Shown piece by piece: positions 8,422 through 16,304 of a stretch of 64,000 nt of DNA; within the stretch, counting starts at the first letter, position 1, and every line of letters begins with the position of its first letter. A program made the position numbers and the translations under genes. The stretch is taken from positions 9,858,001-9,922,000 of the forward strand of contig NZ_CP197418.1 of NCBI RefSeq assembly GCF_052161655.1, written 5' to 3'. This DNA is from Novipirellula sp052161655 (lineage in GTDB: Bacteria; Planctomycetota; Planctomycetia; Pirellulales; Pirellulaceae). The notes under the pieces are model-generated. The model was given only the letters and a program-made list of their open reading frames with translations, was not told the origin of the DNA and ran no database searches.

Positions 8422-9292
8422 AGCGGAACAGTGTGAAATATTAAGGCTGAAAATTAGTTTCGTTTGGCATCAGACGAAACGAGCAATCATGCGATGGATG
8501 GCAATCGTGAAAAATTAATTATGTGCAAGTTAGCATAGCTGCGAGTTTGGCAAAGGAACTGGTGGAGGTACCCTGTGAACTTCATTTCACATTAAGTTGT
8601 TTAACGAGTTGCTTGAGAACAAAGTTGCTTCTTTAACTCTACACCACTGTGGACTCATTATTGCGACAGTACTTCAATTGGAAGGAGTTTCTAGATGAAC
8701 GGATTGTTTGCATTAGACACAAAATGAGCTTTGCAGAAACGGTTCACTGGATTGATTTAAAATGAGTTGACTTGGTGGTATAACATTGACGAAGCCCCCC
8801 TAAATGGAAGGCATTGATCGGTTTAGCAACAACCCCGGGAAGGAGAAAACAAAAGAGAGGCACTCTCTTTGCTAGCCGCTTACCGAATGACTGATTGCCA
8901 GGACACACTTGCTACGAACCAACCCAAAGGTCATGCCGTAATCAAGAGTTTCCCCCGGTCCAAACACTCTCAAGCCTCATGACCTAAAACAAAGTCCTTC
9001 AGCTTTCCTTGCCTCCATGGCAACATTCGGCAAAATGACCACTCTTGTAGGTGGGATCCGATCCTTTCGGTCCACCAGGACGAACAAAACAGTTCGCTAT
9101 TTATTACCGCGAGTCACCATCAGAGGTGTCCGACATGCGACTGGAGTACAGTGAGAGCGAGTCACACGTATTCTCCGTCAACAGTGGGAGCGGTAGGGGT
9201 TGGCGGTGGCGCCGTTTGCACACTTTGGATTCTAGTCAGGTTGCCTCTGTGGTCCACCCACTTCGTCTTCAAATCTTTTTCATTTGAGCTTC
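8422..9292. other. Long gene-free region upstream of rpoD
   Basis: This stretch of about 870 bases separates divergent rpoD and the zinc-ribbon membrane protein. It is more A+T-rich than its surroundings near rpoD (about 8440-8800). No convincing gene longer than 60 codons is present. The only translation-like signal is a 10-codon ORF at 8695-8727 with an ideal AAGGAG. Promoters for both flanking genes must lie here, but I cannot place them with confidence. Confidence 0.5.
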
Positions 9293-9835
9293 ATGTACCA
9301 GCTTTCTTGCCCCCATTGCCAAAACATCATCCTTGTCACCCCCTCACAAGCGGGTGATTTGGTCCAATGCTCCGCCTGCGACCAATCGGTGGCCATTCCC
9401 CGACTCGGAGAGCTCAAGCAGCTGCCTAGGGACGAGTCTCAGCCAGCGGAGCTGGATCGGGTGCCCCCCTACACTGAGGCGGGTTTCACCCAAAGGTTCG
9501 GCACGGTTGCTTTGGGGTTGATTTGCACCGCAAGCCTATTGATCGCCGGTTACTGCGGCATTCGCTGGGCACTGATTGATGCCCCGTTAACCACCGAGAT
9601 TCATTTGCAAGAAGTTCGTGAGGTTTATCCCACCCGAAATCCCGCTGAGCTGCTGCGAGAATATGAACAAATGGAAGAGGCCGATTTGGAACTGCCCGTC
9701 CCTTATGGCTACAAGCGAACGCAAAATTTGAAGCAAGGCTGGGGACAAAATGCGACCATCGCTGGGGGTGTCGCGATTTTGACTTTAATCGGAGCAATTA
9801 TTTTTGCTTCATCGGGACGATCGCGAAGGGAGTAA
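9293..9835 (+). CDS. Zinc-ribbon protein with two membrane segments, unknown function
   Basis: From the ATG the protein has 180 residues; an in-frame TTG nine bases upstream is an alternative. The N-terminus is a treble-clef or zinc-ribbon type finger, CPHCQ followed by CSACDQS, a pattern often placed at the start of planctomycete membrane proteins. It is followed by a hydrophobic helix (TVALGLICTASLLIAGYCGI, about residues 68-92), a hydrophilic loop of about 60 residues rich in glutamate, and a second hydrophobic helix (TIAGGVAILTLIGAIIFASS) before a basic tail. It is likely an inner-membrane protein with a cytoplasmic finger. I do not recognise a named family. Confidence 0.75.
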   Translation: MYQLSCPHCQNIILVTPSQAGDLVQCSACDQSVAIPRLGELKQLPRDESQPAELDRVPPYTEAGFTQRFGTVALGLICTASLLIAGYCGIRWALIDAPLTTEIHLQEVREVYPTRNPAELLREYEQMEEADLELPVPYGYKRTQNLKQGWGQNATIAGGVAILTLIGAIIFASSGRSRRE

Positions 9836-9916
9836 CCGGCAACTCCATTTTTGGAAGACACTTGGTCCAGAGAAACCAAGTCGGTCCCGGCAACGAAACG
9901 ATGGGGTTGAGGAGAT

Positions 9917-9957
9917 GGCAGGCCGGAAGCACTGCCTCGCAATGACAGGCTGGAAGC
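9917..9957. repeat. Short imperfect tandem repeat GGCAGGCCGGAAGC / GACAGGCTGGAAGC
   Basis: Two 14-base units at 9917-9930 and 9944-9957 match at 12 of 14 positions and lie 27 bases apart in the gap between convergent genes. They look like a small intergenic repeat element. Confidence 0.5.
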
Positions 9958-9967
9958 CTATCCCACA

Positions 9968-10774
9968 TTACTCGGCCTTGCGTCGCAAGACATACACCAC
10001 GTCTTCGGTAGACGCATCGACCTCAATGGGATGACTGACGTCATAACCGAAGTCGTACGTTGCGACGACTTCCCAACACTTACTCGATTGGATCAATCGG
10101 TTCATCTGCTTTGGTGTATAGCTTCGCAACACAAGTTCATCGGTGATGCGGAAACTACTGGATGGACTATGGATATCAAATCGAATGCCAAACCGCTCAA
10201 TGCGGCTTTCCGTATTTCTATCATTCGTCCACATGTGCGTGCTGATCGCTAAGTGTCCGCGACGGGCCGACCATGACTCGGTTTCACTTGGCGCAACCGT
10301 GGTTGGTGTCAGATGAATACCAAGCAAATAAAGCCCGCCGGGTCGTACGACTTCGCCCATGCACTGCAGGTGCCCGCGTGCCTCGCGCTCGCTACACAGA
10401 TGGCGAAAACTATTGATCGTGTTGAATGCCAGATCGCATTTCCAGGCCGTTTTGAAATCCGACATGTCGGCGACAAACGCGGATTCCCGCACTCCGTGCC
10501 GTTTAAAGCGAGCATTACAAAATTCAACGGCCTTGGGATTCAAATCGAGCCCGTCGACTCGAAACCCTTTCTTGACAAGTGCATAGAGTAGCCGCCCGGT
10601 ACCACAGGCAGGCTCAAACAACCGCTTCGGCTTACGATCCATCCACTCTCTTGCGCACGCCTGAATGAACTTTACCTCCGCTGCGCAATCCGCACCAAAG
10701 ACGAGATCGTAATACTTTGGATGGTCGTAAATAGATTCGTTAATCGTTTCGATCGTTAGGGACTCCCAAGCCAA
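9968..10774 (-). CDS. Class I SAM-dependent methyltransferase
   Basis: This 268-residue protein has a Rossmann methyltransferase fold. Motif I is LFEPACGTGRLLYALVKKGF (about residues 52-71), motif II is VDGLDLNP, and the post-motif regions are DLAFNTINSFRHL and VVRPGGLYLLGIHL. This is the Methyltransf_25/11 type; the substrate cannot be inferred. The start is a TTG with no strong ribosome-binding site, because no in-frame ATG occurs before the conserved N-terminus (YDHPKYYDLVFG). It is the last gene of the minus-strand housekeeping run, 37 bases after the pyrophosphatase. Confidence 0.85.
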   Translation of the reverse strand: MAWESLTIETINESIYDHPKYYDLVFGADCAAEVKFIQACAREWMDRKPKRLFEPACGTGRLLYALVKKGFRVDGLDLNPKAVEFCNARFKRHGVRESAFVADMSDFKTAWKCDLAFNTINSFRHLCSEREARGHLQCMGEVVRPGGLYLLGIHLTPTTVAPSETESWSARRGHLAISTHMWTNDRNTESRIERFGIRFDIHSPSSSFRITDELVLRSYTPKQMNRLIQSSKCWEVVATYDFGYDVSHPIEVDASTEDVVYVLRRKAE

Positions 10775-10811
10775 GAAGGCGAGAACAATGTCATTAAAAT
10801 TCGAGTTTGAC

Positions 10812-12467
10812 TCAGTCAGATGAGGGAGCGGAGTCCAGCAAACTGATGATCAGCGGAAGCAGCTGTTTCTTGCGGCTGACCACTTCTTCGAGCTTGTAAA
10901 GGTTCTCTTCGAGCTCGGGGTAGTTGATCTCGTCCCACCCCTCGGGTTCTCGGCTCATCAACAACAAGCTGCCGTTGCTGGAGATATCCGTGACCAACAA
11001 CGCTGAAAAATCGAGGTTATGGTCTTTCGCGAGGTGCTCGAGCGCCAAAACAAGCTCATCCTTGCGTTCCCAGAACAGGTCGAAGCCAATCTCTTCGATC
11101 TGCGAGATCGAAAACTTGACTCCCGCCTCTTCGAACTCTTTGCAGTCTTCGCGTACCACGCGTTCCGCTTCTCCGGATCGCAAGGCCGATCCGACTTCAA
11201 AGAACTCGGTCGCGTACGCTTCCAAATCAAGCGTACAAAACTCCTGCAGCCACTCCAGGATATCCCGGTCCACATCGGTGGTCGTTGGCGATCGCAAATA
11301 CAGGGTGTCACTAATAATGCCCGACGCCATGCAGAGGGCGACCCCTGCGGAAGGCTGCAAGTTGGCTTGACGGAACAACCGAGCGACGAGAGTGCAAGTC
11401 GACCCGACCGGTTCCAAAGTAAAGCGAATGGGATTGGACGACTTAAGTGATCCGCCTAGACGATGATGGTCAAGCACCTCGGTGATGATGGCGTCCTCGG
11501 CTCCCTGCACTGCTTGCGACAATTCGTTGTGGTCGACCAATACCAACTCAGGCATCGGCGGATTCACCATGTCGCTCTTACTTAAGACTCCAAACAGTTT
11601 TCCATTGTCGAGCACCGGAAAGACGGTTTGTGCCGAACGAAAAATTTGCTGGCGTGCCGCCGCCACTGGCATCTTCGCCGATAACGAAATGAAGTCACGA
11701 TCGATCACCGAATCAATCAGGCGCGCGGCCTTGATTCGCATCGTGGTCGTTGCCGTGTCATATGGGCTGATAATAACCGAGACGCCGCGGGCTTGAGCCA
11801 GGTGCAACAAGCCGCTCGACAATTCGTAGCCGCCGGCAATCACCATCGCGCGAACCCCGCGCTCGAGCGCAGGCAATTGAATCGTCGGCCGATCACCGCT
11901 GACGACCAACAACCGATCCGCCGGAAATTGGTTCATCCGCTGGGTGAACCCCTCGGCACTCATCGCCCCAACCGTCACCACGAACTCGTCGGTTCGATCG
12001 GGATCAACCGCATGTTGGAAAGTGCCGCCGAGCACCGAGGCGACCTTGGTAAGATTGCTGCAAACCTCGCGTGAATGAATCGGATCGACGCCGCCTTGAA
12101 GGACCAACTCGAGCAGTTCCAACAGCGTGACGATGCCCACGACCTCGTCGTTATTATCGATGATTGGAATCGCACGAAGTCCGTGCTCTTTCATCCGCTG
12201 ATAGACTTCGTAGAACACTTCGCATTGGCGTGCGAACACCACGTCACGCTGGCAGACGTCCTCGATTTCGGGACGTACGTCCATGATGATCCGAGGCGGC
12301 GGCAACTTGGCCTTGCGAAGGGCAAACTCCGTTCGTTGATTCGGAGCCCCACAGCAGGCCGCGACAGCATCAGGACGCGTCGTTTTCTTAAGAAAATCGG
12401 CGTAGGCGATTGCACTGCAAATCGCATCCGTATCGGGATTGCGGTGCCCGAAAACATAGACAGTCAT
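10812..12467 (-). CDS. ppaC: Manganese-dependent (family II) inorganic pyrophosphatase with regulatory CBS-DRTGG insert
   Basis: It hydrolyses pyrophosphate in the cytoplasm. The DHH-fold catalytic domain is split. The N-terminal part has VFGHRNPDTDAICSAIAYAD (metal-binding His and Asp residues), and later parts have LVDHNELSQAV, EVLDHHRLGG and ASGIISDTLYLRSPTTTDVD. The C-terminal DHHA2 domain follows (FSISQIEEIGFDLFWERKDE). Between the first motif and LVDHN lies an insert of about 230 residues with a CBS-like part (LRAIPIIDNNDEVVGIVTLL), a DRTGG-like part and a second CBS part (TVFPVLDNGKLFGVLSKSDM). In characterised relatives such inserts bind adenine nucleotides and control activity. The length, 551 residues, fits the CBS-DRTGG-CBS subtype. 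Confidence 0.93.
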   Translation of the reverse strand: MTVYVFGHRNPDTDAICSAIAYADFLKKTTRPDAVAACCGAPNQRTEFALRKAKLPPPRIIMDVRPEIEDVCQRDVVFARQCEVFYEVYQRMKEHGLRAIPIIDNNDEVVGIVTLLELLELVLQGGVDPIHSREVCSNLTKVASVLGGTFQHAVDPDRTDEFVVTVGAMSAEGFTQRMNQFPADRLLVVSGDRPTIQLPALERGVRAMVIAGGYELSSGLLHLAQARGVSVIISPYDTATTTMRIKAARLIDSVIDRDFISLSAKMPVAAARQQIFRSAQTVFPVLDNGKLFGVLSKSDMVNPPMPELVLVDHNELSQAVQGAEDAIITEVLDHHRLGGSLKSSNPIRFTLEPVGSTCTLVARLFRQANLQPSAGVALCMASGIISDTLYLRSPTTTDVDRDILEWLQEFCTLDLEAYATEFFEVGSALRSGEAERVVREDCKEFEEAGVKFSISQIEEIGFDLFWERKDELVLALEHLAKDHNLDFSALLVTDISSNGSLLLMSREPEGWDEINYPELEENLYKLEEVVSRKKQLLPLIISLLDSAPSSD

Positions 12468-12532
12468 GGTTTGGCTCGAACCGCGAAACGCAGCAAAGAG
12501 TTAGAGGTTGATTCAAACATCGCGCAAGCCGC

Positions 12533-13084
12533 CTAAGAGGAAGGCATCCGCTGTATCGCTGCTTCGACGATGGTGTCGGGTTCGGCCATCCGCCCCTCGC
12601 CGCGAACGCGACAACTGAGCCAACCTGACTCGGGATCGACAAAATGACATCCATCACGACGCAAGGTTTCGACGTTCCGCTGGACCGACGGCTTGCTCCA
12701 CATCGAAGCACTCATGGCTGGCGCTAACAAGACCGGACATTCCGCTTGCAAGTACAACGTGCTAATAAGATCGTCGGCGAGCCCCGAGGCAAACTTTGCT
12801 AAAAGATTCGCCGTTGTCGGAGCCACGATCAACAAGTCCAAATCGCGGGTCCACTCGATGTGGGCCCCTAACGGAAATCGCTCAGGATCAAATGAACCCT
12901 GAGCGACCGTTTTTCCGGAGAGCGCCGCAAACGTGGCGGCGCCGATAAACTGAGATGCCGATGAGGTCATTGCCGTACGCAGATCGTAGCCCGATTGAAC
13001 GAGCCGACTGCAAACGGTCGCAGCCTTGTAGGCGGCGATTCCCCCTCCGACGGCGAGCAAAATTGCCCGCCTCTGCTTACTCAT
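12533..13084 (-). CDS. coaC: CoaC-like flavoprotein (phosphopantothenoylcysteine decarboxylase domain)
   Basis: This 183-residue flavoprotein is equivalent to the N-terminal CoaC half of CoaBC, which decarboxylates 4'-phosphopantothenoylcysteine in coenzyme A synthesis. Visible motifs are LLAVGGGIAAYKAATVCSRL at the N-terminus, the FMN-contact region LLIVAPTTANLLAKFASGLA, LLAPAMSASMW (family PAMN changed to PAMS), and the substrate-clamp cysteine region GWLSCRVRGEGRMAEP. The CoaB synthetase half is absent, so that activity must be encoded elsewhere. The start overlaps the end of rpoZ by four bases (ATGA), the usual gmk-rpoZ-coaBC gene order. Another flavin decarboxylase of the HFCD family is less likely. 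Confidence 0.85.
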   Translation of the reverse strand: MSKQRRAILLAVGGGIAAYKAATVCSRLVQSGYDLRTAMTSSASQFIGAATFAALSGKTVAQGSFDPERFPLGAHIEWTRDLDLLIVAPTTANLLAKFASGLADDLISTLYLQAECPVLLAPAMSASMWSKPSVQRNVETLRRDGCHFVDPESGWLSCRVRGEGRMAEPDTIVEAAIQRMPSS

Positions 13085-13356
13085 AGATCCGACGCATCCA
13101 AATCAGGACCGTCCGAAGCGGCATCCGCAGCCGCCGTCAGATCTTCGAGCGATTGGATTTCGTTATCCATGTTCAAAACGATTTTGTCTTGCATGATTTC
13201 CTGCAACACAATTGTCATCTTGTCGTGCGTGTCGACATTCACGAGCGCCCGACTGCCTTGGTTCAATTGAACCAAGCGTTTTTGAATCAGGGTGCTCAAT
13301 TTAAAGCGACCACCGACCTTGTTGACGATCTCTTCTTCTTTTAGCTCTTCGAGCAT
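13081..13356 (-). CDS. rpoZ: DNA-directed RNA polymerase omega subunit
   Basis: This small RNA polymerase subunit helps assemble the beta-prime subunit. The 91-residue protein contains the omega core: EEEIVNKVGGRFKLSTLIQK, then RLVQLNQGSRALV, followed by the family-typical KMTIVLQEIMQDKI. The C-terminus is acidic and variable. It sits between gmk and coaC with overlaps on both sides (16 bases with gmk, 4 with coaC). This gene order is conserved across many bacteria and supports the call. Confidence 0.9.
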   Translation of the reverse strand: MLEELKEEEIVNKVGGRFKLSTLIQKRLVQLNQGSRALVNVDTHDKMTIVLQEIMQDKIVLNMDNEIQSLEDLTAAADAASDGPDLDASDL

Positions 13357-13943
13357 GGCTGTTTTTCCTTTTGGTCTTTCAGAATTTGGCAGATTTCCGA
13401 GACGGCTCGATCGACCGACCCATTAATGATTTCGTATTGATAACGATGCATGAACTGCATCTCGCGACAGGCGGTTTCCAGCCGCGCCGCAATCGCTTCC
13501 TCGGACTCGGTCCCGCGTGTGCGAAGCCGTCGTTCGAGCTCTTCCGTCCCGCCGGGGTGAATGAACAGTGTAATCGGGGTGAATTCTTTGTGATCGAGAA
13601 CTGCCAGGGCGCCTTGGACATCAATCTCCAAAATAACCCATTGGCCAGCATCCAGACCAGTGGCGACCTGTTCGTTCAGAGTCCCATACCAGTGCCCACG
13701 TCCAAAAACCTCTTTGCACTCCAGAAAATCGCCAGCTTGGCGTCGCTGTTCGAATTCTTCGTGGTCCAAGAAAAAGTAGTCCACTCCGTCCTGTTCCCCC
13801 GGTCGCGGCTTACGCGTGGTCGCGGAAATGCTCGTCTGTAACGGCAACGGACATTCGGTTTGCAAACGGCGCACAACCGTCGATTTACCCGCTCCACTCG
13901 GACCGGAGATGATGATCAGCCGACCACGTCCTTCCAAATTCAT
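13341..13943 (-). CDS. gmk: Guanylate kinase
   Basis: It phosphorylates GMP to GDP in the cytoplasm. The 200-residue protein starts at the ATG giving MNLEGRGRLIIISGPSGAGK. The longer frame upstream would run into the yicC gene and is rejected. The P-loop GPSGAGKST is followed by the GMP-binding region (SISATTRKPRPGEQDGVDYF), GNYVI-type residues replaced here by RGHWYGTLNEQV, and the lid and C-terminal helices (RLRTRGTESEEAIAARLETA). It follows yicC by 17 bases and overlaps rpoZ. Identification is secure. Confidence 0.95.
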   Translation of the reverse strand: MNLEGRGRLIIISGPSGAGKSTVVRRLQTECPLPLQTSISATTRKPRPGEQDGVDYFFLDHEEFEQRRQAGDFLECKEVFGRGHWYGTLNEQVATGLDAGQWVILEIDVQGALAVLDHKEFTPITLFIHPGGTEELERRLRTRGTESEEAIAARLETACREMQFMHRYQYEIINGSVDRAVSEICQILKDQKEKQPCSKS

Positions 13944-13960
13944 GTTTTGCCTTCGCTGGA

Positions 13961-14920
13961 TTACTCGAGATTTTGAACCAATTCTCGCATCCGTTCGATT
14001 GCACACTTGATCTCGACCACATGCCCCGAAATTTCCGTCTGCGAGGCCTTGCTGCCAATCGTATTTGTTTCGCGCAACATTTCCTGAACGATGAACTCGA
14101 GTTTGCGACCCGAGGGCTCAGGATCGCCCGCCGCTTCGCCGTTACCACCCGCTTGATTGCTGCCGGACGCATTTCCGCAAAGCGTTTGCCCGAACAATTG
14201 CAAATGACTGCCCAGCCGCGTGATCTCTTCACTGTAGTCCACGCGATCGGCGTAGATCTGAACTTCACGCAACAGATCGATTACCGGCACTTCGATCTCG
14301 TGCTGAGCCAATACCCGCTGGATCTTTGTCTCTAAACGCTTCTGATAAGTGTCGACACTTCGCGGCCCAAGCTCGGCGATCTGATCAACATGCTGGCGGA
14401 TCACATCACAATCAGCTCGCAGACTCGTCGCCATGTGAGCTCCTTCATGAGCTCGCATCTGATCCAGACTGTCCACGGCATCGCGAATCACCTGCTGAAC
14501 GGCCTCCCAAACCGCAGCATTGTCGCTACGGTCCTGAGATCTTGGGACCACTACGCCAGGAAGCATAGCAAGCTGAGCCAGATCGATCGTTGCGCCATCG
14601 CCGGCAAACGAGGCTTTGGCTTTCTGTAGCTGCTCGAAATAGGCCCCCAGAACCTGTTGATCGATTTGCGGCAGTGTTTCCGAGGAAGGTCGCTTCCAAG
14701 TCACCGATAGATTCACACTGCCGCGATGGATCAATTTGCGAACCAGCGATTCGACTCGCGAATCCAACGCTGACAATGAATCACTTGATCGCAGAACGCA
14801 TTTGAAACCGCGATTATTGACAGTGCGCACCTCCACCACAAACGTACCAAGATCCGTTTGCAGCGACGCATGACCTTGACCAGTCATGCTGCGAGCATTT
14901 TCAGGGATAACAGAGCTCAT
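13961..14920 (-). CDS. yicC: YicC family protein (endoribonuclease-related)
   Basis: This 319-residue protein has the two YicC domains: the N-terminal YicC-like part (RSMTGQGHASLQTDLGTFVV, EVRTVNNRGFK) and the C-terminal DUF1732 part (EFIVQEMLRETNTIGSKASQ, ending MRELVQNLE). E. coli YicC is reported to have endoribonuclease activity; the role in planctomycetes is not shown. A glycine-, asparagine- and serine-rich insert (GNASGSNQAGGNGEAAGDPE) interrupts the C-terminal part. It directly precedes gmk, an order common in bacteria, and follows secG by 5 bases. Confidence 0.92.
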   Translation of the reverse strand: MSSVIPENARSMTGQGHASLQTDLGTFVVEVRTVNNRGFKCVLRSSDSLSALDSRVESLVRKLIHRGSVNLSVTWKRPSSETLPQIDQQVLGAYFEQLQKAKASFAGDGATIDLAQLAMLPGVVVPRSQDRSDNAAVWEAVQQVIRDAVDSLDQMRAHEGAHMATSLRADCDVIRQHVDQIAELGPRSVDTYQKRLETKIQRVLAQHEIEVPVIDLLREVQIYADRVDYSEEITRLGSHLQLFGQTLCGNASGSNQAGGNGEAAGDPEPSGRKLEFIVQEMLRETNTIGSKASQTEISGHVVEIKCAIERMRELVQNLE

Positions 14921-14925
14921 GCAGT

Positions 14926-15489
14926 CTACTTGTCGCCGTCACTGTCAGCCGAGTCTGCTGCAGGTGCTTCGGCAGCTTCGTCCACAGCCGCTTCGCTGCT
15001 AGCTTCATCCGTGGCAGTTTCTTCCGTAGCCGCGTCGTCACCGCTGGTCGCAGGAGTCAGTTGGACCGAGTTCGTATCGGCATCGTCGTCACTGGACAGT
15101 CCCGCTTCCAAACTACTTAGACCTTCGTCATCGAGCGCAGGCAGCTTAAAAGTTTCGCCAACGGGATCTTTGTCGCCGCCGCCGGACTTGATCACCGAAT
15201 CGGCGGTCGTGGTCGGAGCATGGGTGCCAAGCAACCACATGGTGAACGCACATGAGAACGCCCAAACGGTAGCCACGATCACGGTGATCACGGTAAACGT
15301 GTCCCCCGCCTTGCTACCAAACGCACTTTGCCCACCGGGACCACCAAGTGCTCCGGTCAATCCGCCACCTTTTCCACGTTGGATCAGCACCAACAGAATC
15401 AAAAACAGTGACAAAAATCCCATCAAGAAGCCCAAAATGGCTCCTTCGAGCGACGCAATCAGCAAAAATCCAACGATCGAAGCGATCAT
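14926..15489 (-). CDS. secG: Preprotein translocase subunit SecG with long acidic C-terminal tail
   Basis: SecG is a small membrane subunit of the SecYEG channel. The first roughly 100 residues are typical: a hydrophobic segment (GFLMGFLSLFLILLVLIQRG), the glycine-rich loop with GGLTGALGGPGGQSAFGSK, and a second membrane segment (TFTVITVIVATVWAFSCAFT). After that comes about 90 residues of low-complexity acidic and alanine-rich sequence (DDDADT, AATEETATDEASSEAAVDEA), which is not found in model SecG proteins and nearly doubles the length to 187. The tail is presumably soluble. It sits in the tpiA-secG pair common in bacteria. Confidence 0.9.
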   Translation of the reverse strand: MIASIVGFLLIASLEGAILGFLMGFLSLFLILLVLIQRGKGGGLTGALGGPGGQSAFGSKAGDTFTVITVIVATVWAFSCAFTMWLLGTHAPTTTADSVIKSGGGDKDPVGETFKLPALDDEGLSSLEAGLSSDDDADTNSVQLTPATSGDDAATEETATDEASSEAAVDEAAEAPAADSADSDGDK

Positions 15490-15546
15490 GACTTAGTTCG
15501 TCCTTCAAATAGACAATTGTAAAGTTGTGTGTTTCGCGAATCAGGC

Positions 15547-16302
15547 TCAACCCGCCGCGATAATTCCCGCGAAGTCTTGGGCTTTCAGGCTAGCTCCGCC
15601 TACCAAGGCTCCGTCAATGTTCGGTTGTCCAAGCAATTCCTTGGCATTGGCTGGCTTCACGCTGCCACCGTATTGAATCCGGATTTGTGCCGCTACGTCG
15701 GTTGTGAACATCTCGCCCAACAATTTGCGAATCAAGGCATGAACCTCTTCCGCTTGCTCAGGGGAAGCAGTCTTCCCCGTCCCGATCGCCCAAACGGGCT
15801 CGTACGCAAGAACAATGCCTGCTGCGCGGACTTCATCGAGCCCCTCGAGCGAGCCACGGACTTGCGTTTCGATCACTTTTTCCATTTTACCCGCTTCACG
15901 CTCTTCGAGCGTTTCACCGACACATACGATCGGCACCAAGTTGCCAGCGAGTGCCGCATGCAGCTTCTTGCTCACGTCAGCATCAGTTTCGCCCATCAGC
16001 GCACGACGCTCGCTGTGGCCCAAGATCACGAAACCACATCCCACGTCGGTCAACATCGCTGCGTTGACTTCGCCCGTGAACGCACCGTCTTCGGCGGCGT
16101 AAAGGTTTTGTGCGCCGAGCTGGACAGGTGTGCCAGCAACCGCATCGGCCACACTGGACAAATAAACCGAAGGTGGACATAAGACCACTTGGACTGACGG
16201 CTTTTCACCGACGGCGGCAACCACACCCTTGGCCAATGCAACCGCATTGTCACAACGAGTGTTCATTTTCCAGTTACCAGCAATGATTGTTTGACGACTC
16301 AA
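15547..16302 (-). CDS. tpiA: Triosephosphate isomerase
   Basis: It interconverts dihydroxyacetone phosphate and glyceraldehyde 3-phosphate. The protein has 251 residues with all catalytic features: the substrate lysine in IIAGNWKMNT, the electrophilic histidine in FVILGHSERRAL, the catalytic glutamate in VLAYEPVWAIGTGKTASPEQ with the flexible loop, and the phosphate-binding IQYGGSVKPANA and GALVGGASL. It starts 2 bases after the stop of the upstream DAHP synthase and is followed by secG after 57 bases, so it is probably in one transcript. Confidence 0.97.
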   Translation of the reverse strand: MSRQTIIAGNWKMNTRCDNAVALAKGVVAAVGEKPSVQVVLCPPSVYLSSVADAVAGTPVQLGAQNLYAAEDGAFTGEVNAAMLTDVGCGFVILGHSERRALMGETDADVSKKLHAALAGNLVPIVCVGETLEEREAGKMEKVIETQVRGSLEGLDEVRAAGIVLAYEPVWAIGTGKTASPEQAEEVHALIRKLLGEMFTTDVAAQIRIQYGGSVKPANAKELLGQPNIDGALVGGASLKAQDFAGIIAAG

Positions 16303-16304
16303 CC

